Assembly: GCF_041821025.1 (NCBI RefSeq)
Contig: NZ_JBGUAY010000005.1
Span: 1 to 64,000 of the forward strand
DNA length: 64,000 bases
Origin: Egicoccus sp. AB-alg6-2
GTDB lineage: Bacteria > Actinomycetota > Nitriliruptoria > Nitriliruptorales > Nitriliruptoraceae
Reading direction: 5' to 3'
The translations under genes and the position numbers were made by a program. The stretch's first letter is position 1, and every line of letters starts with the position of its first letter. This document shows positions 43,936 to 53,229 of the stretch, one piece after another. Under the pieces are notes generated by a model. It worked only from the letters and a program-made list of their open reading frames with translations. It did no database searches and was not told where the DNA came from.

Positions 43936-45237
43936 TCAGGACCGTCGACGCCAGGTCGTCACGTACATCCCGTCGGTGTCGTCGGCGTCGGGCAGCAACT
44001 GCCGTCGCTCCTGCGCTTCGAAGCGGCTGCCGTGCGCGGCGTCGAACCAGCGTGCGACCTGTTCGGTCTCGCCGGTGGTCCAGGTGCACACCGAATACGT
44101 CAGCGTGCCGCCCGGTGCCACGCGTTCCGCGGCCGCTTCGAGCAGTTGGCGCTGCAGCCCGGCGAGGTCGGCGACGTCGGTGGCCTGTCGCCGCCAGCGC
44201 ACCTCCGGCCGGCGCCGGCCCGTACCGAGCCCGGTGCAGGGGGCGTCGAGCAGGACGCGTTCGTAGCTGGCCTGTGGGGGCACCGGCGGCTTCGTGGCGT
44301 CACCGACGTGGACGGTGACGGCGACCCCGAGCCGTTCGGCCGTCTCGCGGATCAGCCGGGCGCGGTGGGGATGGAGTTCGACGGCGTCGATGTGGCCGTC
44401 CTCGCCGACCAGCGTCGCCAGGTGGGCGCTCTTGCCGCCGGGGCCGGCGCACAGGTCCAGGACCCGGTCCCCCGGGCGGGCGCCGGTCGCGTGGGCGACC
44501 GCCATGGACGCCTCGTCCTGGACCGCCGCCCGGCCCTCGCGCACGGCCGCGAGGCGGCGGGGATCGGCGCCGGGGACGCGAACGGCCTCGGGCAGCGCCC
44601 CCGGGCGTGCGTCCAGCCCCTCGGCGAGGAGTTCGGCGACCAGGGCGTCGCGGTCACCGGTGGCCCGCAGCGTGACCCCCGGCGGGGCGTCGTCGGCCTC
44701 GAGGATCGCACGGGTGCGGTCGCGGTCGTAGCGCGTCAACAGGTCGCGGACGACCCATTCGGGGTGGGCGGTCGTCAGCGCCAGGCTCGCGACCGGGTCG
44801 TCGTCGGGATCGGGCCAAGGCAGTGCGTCCCGCCGCCGGTCGAGATTGCGCAGGACGCCGTTGACGAAGCCACCGGCGCCCTGGGCACGACGGGCCGGGA
44901 CGGCTTCACGCGCCAGCGTGACCGAGGTGGAGACCGAGGCGCGCGACGGAACGCCGCTGCGCAGCAGCTGCAGGGCGCCGAGGCGCAGCACCCGCCGCAG
45001 CGCGGGTTCGACGTCGGTCAGGGGCCGGCTGAGCACGTGCTGCAGGGCCCAGTCGAGCGTGCCCTGCCACCGCAGCGTGTCGTAGGCGAGGTGGGACGCG
45101 AACGCGCGGTCGCGGGCGTCCTCGAGGTGCTCGACCGCGGCCGGGACCGCGAGGTTGCCGTAGGCGTCGTCCTCGTCGACGGCGGCCAGCGCGGCGAGCG
45201 CCGCACGGCGGGCGGGCAGTCCGGTCGCCTCGCTCAC
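43936..45237 (-). CDS. rsmB: 16S rRNA (cytosine-967-C5) methyltransferase RsmB
   Basis: 433 residues. An N-terminal NusB-like RNA-binding domain (DRAFASHLAYDTLRWQGTLDW) is followed by the SAM-dependent domain: VLDLCAGPGGKSAHLATL (motif I), LLDAPCTGLGTGRRRPEVRW (motif IV) and the catalytic Cys in TYSVCTW (motif VI). GTG start overlaps the fmt stop. Member of the def-fmt-rsmB translation cluster. Confidence 0.95.
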   Translation of the reverse strand: MSEATGLPARRAALAALAAVDEDDAYGNLAVPAAVEHLEDARDRAFASHLAYDTLRWQGTLDWALQHVLSRPLTDVEPALRRVLRLGALQLLRSGVPSRASVSTSVTLAREAVPARRAQGAGGFVNGVLRNLDRRRDALPWPDPDDDPVASLALTTAHPEWVVRDLLTRYDRDRTRAILEADDAPPGVTLRATGDRDALVAELLAEGLDARPGALPEAVRVPGADPRRLAAVREGRAAVQDEASMAVAHATGARPGDRVLDLCAGPGGKSAHLATLVGEDGHIDAVELHPHRARLIRETAERLGVAVTVHVGDATKPPVPPQASYERVLLDAPCTGLGTGRRRPEVRWRRQATDVADLAGLQRQLLEAAAERVAPGGTLTYSVCTWTTGETEQVARWFDAAHGSRFEAQERRQLLPDADDTDGMYVTTWRRRS

Positions 45238-46169
45238 GCCGCGGTGTCCGCACCCAGTCGTTCGCCCGGATCCGGTCGGTAGCCGTTGGCGAAGGCCGCT
45301 CCGTCCATCGCCTGCTTGCCCTCGGGCTGGACCCGGCGCAGCACGAGGGCATCCGCCGCGGTCGCGACCACGACGCCGTCGGCGGTGCGTTCGAGGACGG
45401 TGCCCGGGGACGCGGCGTCGGCCTCGACGACGTCGACCGCGCGCACCTTCAGCCGCTTGCCGCGGAAGGTGGTGTGGGCCCCGGGAGCAGGCTCGGCACT
45501 GCGTACGAGGTCCTTGATCTCACGCGCGGGGCGCGTCCAGTCGATGCGGACGTCGTCGGGTTCGATCTTCGGCGCCAGCGTCGCGCCCTCGGCCGGTTGC
45601 GGAACGGGCACCTCCCCTGCCACCAGGCGACGCAGCGAGTCGACGAGCACGGGTCCGCCGAGTTCGGCCAGCCGGGTCAGCAGCTCGCCCGCCGACTCGT
45701 CCGGCTGGATCGGGACCTCGACGCGGTCGAGCACCGGGCCGGTGTCCATCCCCTTGTCGAGCACGAAGGTGGTGATGCCGGTCACCGTGTCCCCCGCCCG
45801 CAGGGCGTGCTGGACCGGGGCGGCTCCTCGCCAGCGCGGCAGCAACGAGAAGTGCAGGTTGACGAAACCGGCGCCTCCGACGTCGAGGACCCGCTGGGGC
45901 AACAGGGCGCCGTAGGCCACGACGGCGCACGCGTCCAGCTCCAGCGCGGCCAGTTCGTCGAGCACCTCGGCCGGCTTGACGGGCTGCCACACCTCCAGGC
46001 CCAGCTCCTGCGCGGCCACCTTCACGGGAGGCGCGACCAGTGACCTGGAACGTCCCTTCGGCCGGTCGGGATTGGTGACGACGGCGGCCACCTCCAGGTC
46101 CGTGGCGGCCACGAGCGAACGGAGTGCGGGCACGGCCACGTCGGGCGTGCCGAGGAAGGCGACGCGCAC
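45234..46169 (-). CDS. fmt: methionyl-tRNA formyltransferase
   Basis: Formylates initiator Met-tRNA. 311 residues. Catalytic segment NLHFSLLPRWRGAAPVQ (Asn, His) and the Asp in TTFVLDKGMDTGPV. C-terminal tRNA-binding domain RPAREIKDLVRSAEPAPGAH. GTG start at 46169. Forms a pathway with def, 57 bases upstream. Confidence 0.96.
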   Translation of the reverse strand: MRVAFLGTPDVAVPALRSLVAATDLEVAAVVTNPDRPKGRSRSLVAPPVKVAAQELGLEVWQPVKPAEVLDELAALELDACAVVAYGALLPQRVLDVGGAGFVNLHFSLLPRWRGAAPVQHALRAGDTVTGITTFVLDKGMDTGPVLDRVEVPIQPDESAGELLTRLAELGGPVLVDSLRRLVAGEVPVPQPAEGATLAPKIEPDDVRIDWTRPAREIKDLVRSAEPAPGAHTTFRGKRLKVRAVDVVEADAASPGTVLERTADGVVVATAADALVLRRVQPEGKQAMDGAAFANGYRPDPGERLGADTAA

Positions 46170-46226
46170 GAGCGGTGATCCTTCGTCGGAGGGGGCCGGC
46201 CGTCGCGGGTCCGACGGCGGCTGCGT

Positions 46227-46799
46227 CTAGTGGGGACGACGTCCCAGGAGCAGACCGCCCGGCCGGGGCGGCGTCGGGTCGTCCATGCCCTGCTGGATGC
46301 GGTAGTCGCGGATGCGCTTGAGCGCTTCCTGCTTGTCGTGCTTGGCGAGGTGGTCCACGAACAGGATGCCGTTGAGGTGGTCCATCTCGTGGAGCCACAC
46401 CCGCGCCAGGTAGCCCTCGAGCTGCACCGTGTGGTCCTCGCCCCCGAGGTCCTGGTAGGCGACCTCGACCCGCAGCGGACGTTGCAGGGGATAGAACAGG
46501 CCAGGGAAGGACAGGCAGCCCTCGTCGCCGTCCTGCAGTTCGTCCTCGGAGGCGTCGAGCAGGGTCGGGTTCACCACGGCGCCGCCGAGGTCGTCGCCGT
46601 CCTCCTGGGGGTATTCCCACGTGAACAGGCGCTTGAGCACGCCGACCTGGTTCGCCGCGAGTCCGACGCCCTCGGCGGCCCGCATCGTGTCGAACATGTC
46701 GCCCGCCAGCTTGGCGAGGCGACCGTCGAAGTCCTCGACCTCGTGGGCGCGCTGGCGCAGCACGGGGTCGCCGAAGATGCGGATCTCGAGCAGGCTCAC
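46227..46799 (-). CDS. def: peptide deformylase
   Basis: Metalloenzyme removing the N-formyl group from nascent proteins. 190 residues. All three motifs present: GVGLAANQVG, EGCLSFPG (Cys ligand) and HEMDHLNG (HExxH). The C-terminus is longer than minimal deformylases (PRPGGLLLGRRPH). GTG start; an AGGAG lies about 11 bases upstream, rather far. Confidence 0.96.
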   Translation of the reverse strand: MSLLEIRIFGDPVLRQRAHEVEDFDGRLAKLAGDMFDTMRAAEGVGLAANQVGVLKRLFTWEYPQEDGDDLGGAVVNPTLLDASEDELQDGDEGCLSFPGLFYPLQRPLRVEVAYQDLGGEDHTVQLEGYLARVWLHEMDHLNGILFVDHLAKHDKQEALKRIRDYRIQQGMDDPTPPRPGGLLLGRRPH

Positions 46800-46854
46800 G
46801 GCGCTGAGGGCTCCTGGAGTCGTCGTGGGACGCCCAGCGTACGTCAGCCGTGGC

Positions 46855-48777
46855 TCACCACGCGTCGACGGGATCGACGTCGAGGCGCACGTCGAGGTTG
46901 GCCGCGCTCCACTCCTCGCGCAGCGGTCGTAGCGCAGCGAGCGTTTCCGGCCGGTCGTCGACCTTCAACAGCAGCTGCCACCGCCCGTCGGAGGGAACGG
47001 GGCCGAGGACGGCGTCGCCGGCCGGCAGGGCCTGCGTGATCCCGCCGAGCAGCGGGGTGGGGTCGATGGCGAAGTCGAGCCGCACGGCGTGTGCGAGCGG
47101 CGGGAACCGCAACGGTGCACGCACCTGCACCTCGGCGCGCCAGAACGCGCCGGGGTCCCACGCCACCAGGGCGCCGATGGCGGGATGGTCGGGCTCGCGG
47201 GTCTGGGCGACCACCACGCCGGGAGTGGTGCGGCGACGGCCGTGGACCGTCCAGGCGGCGACGGCCATGGCCAGGCGCAGCGTGTCCTCGGCGGCGTCCA
47301 GGGACGGGCGCCGCAGCGATCCGTCGAGGTCGGGCAGCACCACCGCGCCGACCGGCCCCGGCGGCTGGTCGAGCACCGAGCCGCGCGTCATCACCAGCAC
47401 GGCGGGCGGCGGTGGAGCCGGCTGGCCGTAGCCCTCGAGCACCGCGACCGGCACCTCGAAGGTCCGGGAGAGCTCGCTGCCGAGCCGGACGGCGCCGGCC
47501 GCCAGCGGCACGACCCGCCGGTCACCGCACGCGGCGCAGGCGGGCACCCGGGGTGCCTGCCAGCCGCAACCGACACACGCGACGGCGACGCCGTGCAACG
47601 CCAGCGAGGACGCACACCGCGGGCAGGCCGTGCGCTCGCCGCAGACGGCGCAGACCAGCGCACGTCCCTCACCCCGGCGGCTGGCGAGGACGACGCCGTA
47701 GGCATCCGCGCGCACGGCGTCGCGCAATGCCCGCAGCGAGGCTCGGGTGAGCCGGGCGCGCGGTTCGCCCTCGCCCGTGTCGACCTGCACGTCGGGTCGG
47801 GCGCGCCGTTCGGCGTCCCGCGACGGCGTCACCGCCGCCACACGCCGCTCGCGCAGCAGCCGCCACGCGACGGCGCTCGGAACGGTCCCGATAGCGAGGC
47901 CGACCGCGCCGGCCCGGCGTGCGCGTTCCAGCACCACGTCACGGGCGTGGTGGCGCGGGCTGCGGCGTTCCTTGTAGGCCGGGTTCGCCTCGTCGAACAC
48001 GACGGCCAGCCCGAGCCGGTCGAGCGGCATCCAGGCCGCCCCACGCTCACCGACGACCACCCGCGCGACGCCGCAGCGTGCCTCGAGCCAGCGGCGGTAG
48101 GTCACCCGAGGCGAGGGGCCGCCGCGCAGGTCCACGGCCAGGTCACCGGCGGCGGCGACGACGGCGTCGGCGACCGGCGAGTCGGGGTCGGGCACCAGCA
48201 GCAGGACGTCGCGGTCGGTGGCGAGACAGTGCTGCGCCAACTCGGCGATGCGGGCGGCGACGTCCTCGCCGGGCAGGGGTCGCCAGACGAACGAGCCCTG
48301 ACCGCCCCCGATCGCCGCGAGCAGGCGCTGCCCCTGCTCGCCGTACACGGACCAGGCCGCCGCGATCTCGTCCTGCGGCGGGGGCGGATCGGAGGTCGCA
48401 CGCCGCGCGGCACCGGGCGGGTACCACCCGGCGTCGGCCGCGCGACGTTCGACGTCGACGGTCCGCGCCGGCAGGGCATGGCGCACCACGTCGGCGAGCG
48501 GGGCACCGAAGCGTTCGGCCGCCCAGCGCAGCAGTTCGAGCTCGTCGGGACGGACCCAGACGTGCGCACCCAGGGTCCGTTTCAGGGGACGAAGCCGGGC
48601 GGTCGGCACCTCGCTGGTGTCGGTGGTCTCGAGCACCAGCCCGCGCACCGACCGGCCGGCGAAGGCGACCTGCACGCGCTGGCCGGCGACCACCTCGACG
48701 TCGTCGGGGACGAGGTAGTCGAACGGGCGGTCGAGGTGGATCGGTTCGACCTCGACCGCGACGCGCGCGATGCGCAG
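46855..48777 (-). CDS. priA: PriA-like primosomal protein N', helicase-deficient actinobacterial type (apparent CUG start)
   Basis: Replication-restart factor. 640 residues from the proposed start. The 3'-DNA-binding domain begins RIARVAVEVEPIHLDRPFDY. The only codon giving this whole domain is CTG at 48777, seven bases after GGAGG and directly after an in-frame stop; the next start (GTG, 48693) would cut 28 conserved residues. Walker A is absent (IGGGQGSFVW replaces GxTGSGKT) and DEEH is DEAN, as in other Actinobacteria. The zinc region has paired cysteines (CAVCGERTACPRC, then CVGC and CAAC). Confidence 0.9.
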   Translation of the reverse strand: MRIARVAVEVEPIHLDRPFDYLVPDDVEVVAGQRVQVAFAGRSVRGLVLETTDTSEVPTARLRPLKRTLGAHVWVRPDELELLRWAAERFGAPLADVVRHALPARTVDVERRAADAGWYPPGAARRATSDPPPPQDEIAAAWSVYGEQGQRLLAAIGGGQGSFVWRPLPGEDVAARIAELAQHCLATDRDVLLLVPDPDSPVADAVVAAAGDLAVDLRGGPSPRVTYRRWLEARCGVARVVVGERGAAWMPLDRLGLAVVFDEANPAYKERRSPRHHARDVVLERARRAGAVGLAIGTVPSAVAWRLLRERRVAAVTPSRDAERRARPDVQVDTGEGEPRARLTRASLRALRDAVRADAYGVVLASRRGEGRALVCAVCGERTACPRCASSLALHGVAVACVGCGWQAPRVPACAACGDRRVVPLAAGAVRLGSELSRTFEVPVAVLEGYGQPAPPPPAVLVMTRGSVLDQPPGPVGAVVLPDLDGSLRRPSLDAAEDTLRLAMAVAAWTVHGRRRTTPGVVVAQTREPDHPAIGALVAWDPGAFWRAEVQVRAPLRFPPLAHAVRLDFAIDPTPLLGGITQALPAGDAVLGPVPSDGRWQLLLKVDDRPETLAALRPLREEWSAANLDVRLDVDPVDAW

Positions 48778-48827
48778 TGGTCAGCCTCCGGTGCGGGTGC
48801 GCGACGCGGCTGCGGCCCGCACGCGGG

Positions 48828-50018
48828 TCACTGGGCCGCGCTGCGCAGCGCGTCGGCGCGGTCCGTGCGCTCCCACGTGAACCGGTCGCCCTCGCGGCCG
48901 AAGTGTCCGTAGGCGGCGGTCTCGCGGTAGCCCGGCGAGCGCAGGTTCAGGGCCTCGATGATCGCCGCCGGCCGCAGGTCGAAGACCTCACGCACCGCGG
49001 CAAGGATGGCGTCGGGGTCGACGGTCTCCGTGCCGAACGTCTCGAGGTTGAGCGACACCGGCGACGCGACCCCGATGGCGTAGGCGACCTGCAGCTCCGC
49101 CCGCTTCGCCAGCCCCGCGGCCACGATGTTCTTGGCCACCCATCGCACGGCGTAGGCCGCCGAGCGGTCCACCTTCGAGGGGTCCTTGCCCGAGAAGGCG
49201 CCACCGCCGTGGCGGGCCATGCCGCCGTAGGTGTCGACGATGATCTTGCGACCGGTCAGGCCGGCGTCCGCGACCGGGCCACCGAGCTCGAACCTCCCGG
49301 TGGGGTTGACGTAGATCTGCAACCCGTCGGTGTCGATGTCGTCTGGCAGCAACGGCCGGATGACGTGGTCCTCGATGTCGGGACGCAGCAGGGTCTCGAG
49401 GTCGATCTCGGCCCGGTGCTGCGTCGACACGACCGCCGCGGTGACCGCCTTCGGGACGCCGTCCTCGTAGTCGACGGTCACCTGCGTCTTGCCGTCGGGA
49501 CGCAGGTAGGACACCTCGCCCGACTTGCGGACCGCCGACAGCCGCTGCGCCATCCGGTGCGCGAGGTGGATCGGCATCGGCATCAGCGACGGGGTCTCGT
49601 CCGTCGCGTACCCGAACATCATCCCCTGGTCACCGGCGCCCTGCAGCGAGTACGGGTCGGTGTCGGCGCCACTGCGGGACTCGTAGGCCGTGTCCACGCC
49701 CTGGGCGATGTCGGGCGACTGTTCGTCGATCGCGACCGAGACCCCGCAGGTGTTGCCGTCGAAGCCCACGTCGTGCGAGTCGTAGCCGATGGACAGGATC
49801 GTGTCGCGCACCACGCGGGGGATGTCGGCATAGGTCTTGGTGGAGATCTCGCCGGCGATCATCACCTGTCCCGTGGTGACCAGCGTCTCGCACGCCACCC
49901 GCGCATTCGGATCCTCGGTCAGGATCGCGTCGAGGATCGCGTCCGAGATCTGGTCGGCCACCTTGTCGGGATGACCCTCGGTCACCGACTCGGACGTGAA
50001 CAGGCTTCGACGGGACAA
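48828..50018 (-). CDS. metK: S-adenosylmethionine synthetase
   Basis: Makes SAM from methionine and ATP. 396 residues. Motifs: [29 protein letters not shown] and [17 protein letters not shown] chose TTG at 50018, six bases after AGGAG and starting [17 protein letters not shown] as the family does; the GTG at 50051 would add 11 non-homologous residues and has no ribosome site. No SAM riboswitch is visible in the 67 bases between coaBC and metK. Confidence 0.95.
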   Translation of the reverse strand: MSRRSLFTSESVTEGHPDKVADQISDAILDAILTEDPNARVACETLVTTGQVMIAGEISTKTYADIPRVVRDTILSIGYDSHDVGFDGNTCGVSVAIDEQSPDIAQGVDTAYESRSGADTDPYSLQGAGDQGMMFGYATDETPSLMPMPIHLAHRMAQRLSAVRKSGEVSYLRPDGKTQVTVDYEDGVPKAVTAAVVSTQHRAEIDLETLLRPDIEDHVIRPLLPDDIDTDGLQIYVNPTGRFELGGPVADAGLTGRKIIVDTYGGMARHGGGAFSGKDPSKVDRSAAYAVRWVAKNIVAAGLAKRAELQVAYAIGVASPVSLNLETFGTETVDPDAILAAVREVFDLRPAAIIEALNLRSPGYRETAAYGHFGREGDRFTWERTDRADALRSAAQ

Positions 50019-50085
50019 CGAATTCTCCTGGGCTGACGCTCGTCCACGCACGACCGGCGTGACGGCCGCTGCAGCCTAGCGAGGA

Positions 50086-51309
50086 TCAACTGGCGGGCAG
50101 GCGGCCGACGACCTCGTCGAGGACCCGGTCGGCGACCGCCGACTTGGCGGCCAGCTCGACCTCGGTGCGGCTGCCGTCACGGCCCAGGATGACGACCCGG
50201 TTGGTGTCGACACCGAACCCGGCGTCGGTCGCGCCGACGTCGTTGACGACCAGCAGGTCGGCGTTCTTGCGGGTGAGCTTGGCCCGGGCGTTGTCCTCGA
50301 CGTCGTCGGTCTCGGCGGCGAAACCGACCAGGAACGGACGCGGATGCCCCTCGGCGCGACGGGCACCGAGGTCGGCGAGGATGTCGGGGTTGGCGACCAA
50401 CTCCAGCCGCGGCGCACCGTCGGACTTCTTGACCTTGGACGACGCCACGTCGGCCGGGCGGAAGTCGGCGACGGCGGCGGCCTTCACCACCACGTCGACC
50501 ACGTCGACCAGGGCGAACACGGCGTCGTGCATCTGCCGGGCCGTGGTGACGTCGTGGCGCTCGACACCGGGCGGCGTCGGCAGCGCGCTCGGGGCCGCGA
50601 CCAGGTCGACCTTCGCGCCTCGGGCGGCCGCGGCCGCGGCGATCGCGAACCCCATCTTGCCGCTGGAGCGGTTGCCGAGGAAGCGGACGGGATCGAGGGG
50701 CTCGTGCGTGCCGCCCGCCGTGACGAGCACGCGACGACCGGCGAGGTCGTCCGCGCGCGAGCGCGCGGCGCGGAGCTGCGCCACCAGGCGCTCGAACGCC
50801 TCGTCGGGCTCGACCAGCCGGCCCGCGCCGAGATCGCCGCCCATCAGTCGCCCGACCGCGGGGCCCACCACGTCGACGCCCCGGCGACACAGGACGGCGA
50901 TGTTGTCGCGGGTGGCCGGGTGCTCCCACATCTCGGTGTGCATGGCGGGGGCGACCAGCAGCGGGCACGTGGCGGCCAGCAGCGTGGTCGTGAGGAGGTC
51001 GTCGGCGTGGCCGCCGGCCAGCTTCGCGATCACGTTGGCGGTGGCGGGGTAGACGATCGCGACGTCGGCCGCGCGGCCGAGGGCGACGTGGGTCTCGCCA
51101 GGGATGTCCTGCCACACCTCGTCGCGCACCGGACGGCCGGTGATGCCCTCGAAGGTCGCGGCACCGACGAAACGTCCCGCGCCACGGGTGAGCACCGGGT
51201 CGACCGTGGCGCCGGCACCGACGAGCAGGCGTGCGAGCAGCGCTGCCTTGTAGGCGGCGATGCCTCCGGTGACGCCGAGCAGGACGCGGCTGCCGTGCAG
51301 GTCGCTCAC
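50086..51309 (-). CDS. coaBC: bifunctional phosphopantothenoylcysteine decarboxylase / phosphopantothenate--cysteine ligase
   Basis: Two steps of coenzyme A synthesis. 407 residues. N-terminal flavoprotein CoaC: GVTGGIAAYKAALL, catalytic His in GETHVALGRAADV, and substrate clamp PAMHTEMWEHPAT, with His where many bacteria have Asn. C-terminal CoaB: VLVTAGGTHEPLDPVRFLGN, RSSGKMGFAIA, KAAAVADFRP and the KVKK motif. GTG start. Follows rpoZ by 38 bases, the usual actinobacterial order. Confidence 0.95.
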   Translation of the reverse strand: MSDLHGSRVLLGVTGGIAAYKAALLARLLVGAGATVDPVLTRGAGRFVGAATFEGITGRPVRDEVWQDIPGETHVALGRAADVAIVYPATANVIAKLAGGHADDLLTTTLLAATCPLLVAPAMHTEMWEHPATRDNIAVLCRRGVDVVGPAVGRLMGGDLGAGRLVEPDEAFERLVAQLRAARSRADDLAGRRVLVTAGGTHEPLDPVRFLGNRSSGKMGFAIAAAAAARGAKVDLVAAPSALPTPPGVERHDVTTARQMHDAVFALVDVVDVVVKAAAVADFRPADVASSKVKKSDGAPRLELVANPDILADLGARRAEGHPRPFLVGFAAETDDVEDNARAKLTRKNADLLVVNDVGATDAGFGVDTNRVVILGRDGSRTEVELAAKSAVADRVLDEVVGRLPAS

Positions 51310-51347
51310 CGGCGGGCTCCCGGTCCGGTCGTCACCGCGGGGGGTGC

Positions 51348-51617
51348 TCAGGCCTGCTCGTCACCCTCGATGAAGGCGAGCGGGTCCTCGGTGGTGCCGG
51401 TGGACTCGACGCCCTCGATCTTCGCCTGCGAGATCTCCTCGAGCGCGATCGAGAGCGGCTTGTTCGACTCGGTCTGCACCAGCGGCGGGACGTACTGGCC
51501 GAGGCCCTCACCGAGCTGCGCGTAGTAGCCGTTGATCTCGCGGGCGCGCTTGGCCGCGAGGTGCACGAGGTGGAACTTCGAGTCCACCTTGTCCATCAGG
51601 TCGTCGATGCGGGCGAT
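51348..51617 (-). CDS. rpoZ: RNA polymerase omega subunit (apparent AUC start)
   Basis: Small subunit assisting assembly of the beta' subunit. 89 residues from the proposed start. Core: [20 protein letters not shown], then [15 protein letters not shown], typical actinobacterial omega, with an acidic tail. An ATC at 51617 follows GGAGG by seven bases and begins [15 protein letters not shown]; the first ATG (51596, MDKVDSKF) has no ribosome site and loses the conserved IDDL. An upstream in-frame GTG would add Pro-rich sequence unlike omega. The AUC start is inference. Confidence 0.9.
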   Translation of the reverse strand: MARIDDLMDKVDSKFHLVHLAAKRAREINGYYAQLGEGLGQYVPPLVQTESNKPLSIALEEISQAKIEGVESTGTTEDPLAFIEGDEQA

Positions 51618-51780
51618 CGGAGTACCTCCGCGTACGTCGGGCGGGGAAGGTGCGGGTCGCGGCGGCAGGCACGCCGACGGCACGACCCGGCCACGGTCTG
51701 CCACAAGGCTACCGCCTCGACGGCCTCCCGCGCCGGCGCACCGTTTGCGAGGACGCCGCCGATCGCGGGTTCCGCCGCGA

Positions 51781-51786
51781 TACGGT
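51781..51786 (+). promoter_or_regulatory. -10-like hexamer before the DUF3137-like gene
   Basis: TACGGT, preceded by CGCGA, 42 bases before the proposed GTG. The 211-base region 51618-51828 between divergent rpoZ and this gene should contain both promoters; nothing stronger was seen. Confidence 0.3.
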
Positions 51787-51828
51787 TGCGCCGGCGCACC
51801 GGGCACGGTGGCGCAGACACCGGGGCAG

Positions 51829-52593
51829 GTGCACGTGGACGCCGGAATCATCATGGTCGTCCTGGCCGTCGTCGCGGTGTTCGGGCTGGTCCTGTACGTC
51901 CAGCACGCCCACCGCAAGCGCATGGAGGACGGGCTGGCGCGCCTGCTGGCCCGTGAGCCGGGACTGATGCCCACGGCGACGCCGATCGGACTGAGCGCGG
52001 CGCAGTTCGCCGACACCTTCGTCGGCTGCCCGCGCGGCGACCGGCGCAACGGGGTTCGTTGGGGCGTCGAGGGGCCGCTCGCCACCGAGTTCGAGCAGCA
52101 GCCCGTCACGTTGCGCTGCGCCGCCTTCGAGTGGTGGTGGGAGGAGCGGCGTGAGCACCGCGACGCCAACGGCAGCACCACGACCACCTACGCGACCCGC
52201 CGGACCATGGTCACCGCCACGCAGTTGCCCCGCGTGGTTCCCGACCACGTCCGCATCGGGCCGGAGTCCGTCCTGGGCCGCCTCGGCCTGACGCGCGGCG
52301 ACCACCAGCTCGAGTCCGACGCCTTCAACCGCCGGTTCCGGGTCGTCGCCCGGGACCGGATGCTGACCGTGCAGCTGCTCGACGCCGGGCTGCAGGAGTT
52401 GCTGCTGACCGCGTTCCAGGGCCGCACGATCGAGCTCAGCGGCGACCTGCTCGTCCTCGCCGGCGATCCCTCGGACCGCGACGACACCCTGCCGGGCTGC
52501 ATCGGCCGGCTGCCGACCGTCCGCCAGGACACCGCGCGCCTGCTGCAGGGCGTGCCGGCCCAGTTCTGGCGCGCACTGGACCGACAGGCCTAG
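51829..52593 (+). CDS. DUF3137-like membrane-anchored protein
   Basis: 254 residues. One N-terminal helix ([19 protein letters not shown]) then a soluble domain. The segment [19 protein letters not shown], followed by [11 protein letters not shown], recalls DUF3137 (FESxxFNxxFxVxxxDxxxA), and such genes often neighbour lemA, which follows here by 8 bases. A Trp/Glu/Arg-rich stretch [10 protein letters not shown] lies mid-protein. GTG at 51829 or 51835; the ribosome site is weak. Function unknown. Confidence 0.7.
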   Translation: MHVDAGIIMVVLAVVAVFGLVLYVQHAHRKRMEDGLARLLAREPGLMPTATPIGLSAAQFADTFVGCPRGDRRNGVRWGVEGPLATEFEQQPVTLRCAAFEWWWEERREHRDANGSTTTTYATRRTMVTATQLPRVVPDHVRIGPESVLGRLGLTRGDHQLESDAFNRRFRVVARDRMLTVQLLDAGLQELLLTAFQGRTIELSGDLLVLAGDPSDRDDTLPGCIGRLPTVRQDTARLLQGVPAQFWRALDRQA

Positions 52594-52601
52594 GAGTGGG
52601 G

Positions 52602-53171
52602 ATGGATCCGTTGGTCGTCGTGGTGGTCGCCGTCCTGCTGGCGGTCCCGCTTGCGTTGATCTACTCGTACAACCGGTTCGTGTCGCAGCGCGCCTCGATG
52701 GACGCCGCCTGGGCCGGCATCGACGTCGAGTTGCAGCGCCGCCACGACCTCGTGCCCAACCTGGTCCGCAGCGTGCAGGGCTACGCCGCACACGAGCGTG
52801 AACTGCTCGAGCAGGTGGTCGAGGCCCGCAACCGTGCGGTCGCCTCCGTCGACGCGCAGGTCGCGCTCGGCGACCAGGCACGCGCCGAGGACGCCCTGAC
52901 CGAGCGGTTGACCGGTCTGCTCGTGCTCGCCGAGGACTACCCGCAGCTGCGTGCCGACCGGGTCTTCCTCGACCTGCAGCGCCAACTCGTCGAGACCGAG
53001 GACCGCATCTCGGCCGCGCGGCGGCTGTACAACCTCGAGGTGGCCGCCTACGAACGGCGTCGCCAGGCCGTGCCGTCCAACGTGGTTGCGTCGATGTTCG
53101 GCTTCCAACGCCGCGAGCTGTTCGAGATCCTCGACGCCGCGGCCCGACACGCGCCACACGTCGCCACGTAG
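52602..53171 (+). CDS. lemA: LemA family protein
   Basis: 189 residues. An N-terminal helix (DPLVVVVVAVLLAVPLALIY) leads into a helical-bundle domain with the family signature: YNRFVSQRASMDAAWAGIDV, ELQRRHDLVPNLVRSVQGYA, then ARRLYNLEVAAYERRRQAVPSN. Conserved but of unknown role; often linked to membrane or surface stress. ATG with GGAG five bases upstream, just after the previous stop. Convergent with gmk. Confidence 0.92.
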   Translation: MDPLVVVVVAVLLAVPLALIYSYNRFVSQRASMDAAWAGIDVELQRRHDLVPNLVRSVQGYAAHERELLEQVVEARNRAVASVDAQVALGDQARAEDALTERLTGLLVLAEDYPQLRADRVFLDLQRQLVETEDRISAARRLYNLEVAAYERRRQAVPSNVVASMFGFQRRELFEILDAAARHAPHVAT

Positions 53172-53198
53172 CGTCCCACCACCGGGCCGACCGTTCCG

Positions 53199-53217
53199 CC
53201 CGGCGGGTGTCGCCGGG
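53199..53217. terminator. hairpin between convergent lemA and gmk
   Basis: CCCGGCG-GGTGT-CGCCGGG, a perfect 7-bp stem in the 58-base gap between two genes ending toward each other. A shared terminator is likely. Confidence 0.5.
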
Positions 53218-53229
53218 TGCGCCAGTCGG

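Noticed and set aside
47950-48450. priA as a pseudogene because helicase motifs are missing
   Set aside because: Loss of Walker A and DEEH is the normal state of actinobacterial PriA; the frame is intact and zinc cysteines remain.
50019-50085. SAM riboswitch upstream of metK
   Set aside because: Only 67 bases lie between coaBC and metK and none of the conserved SAM-riboswitch blocks are present.
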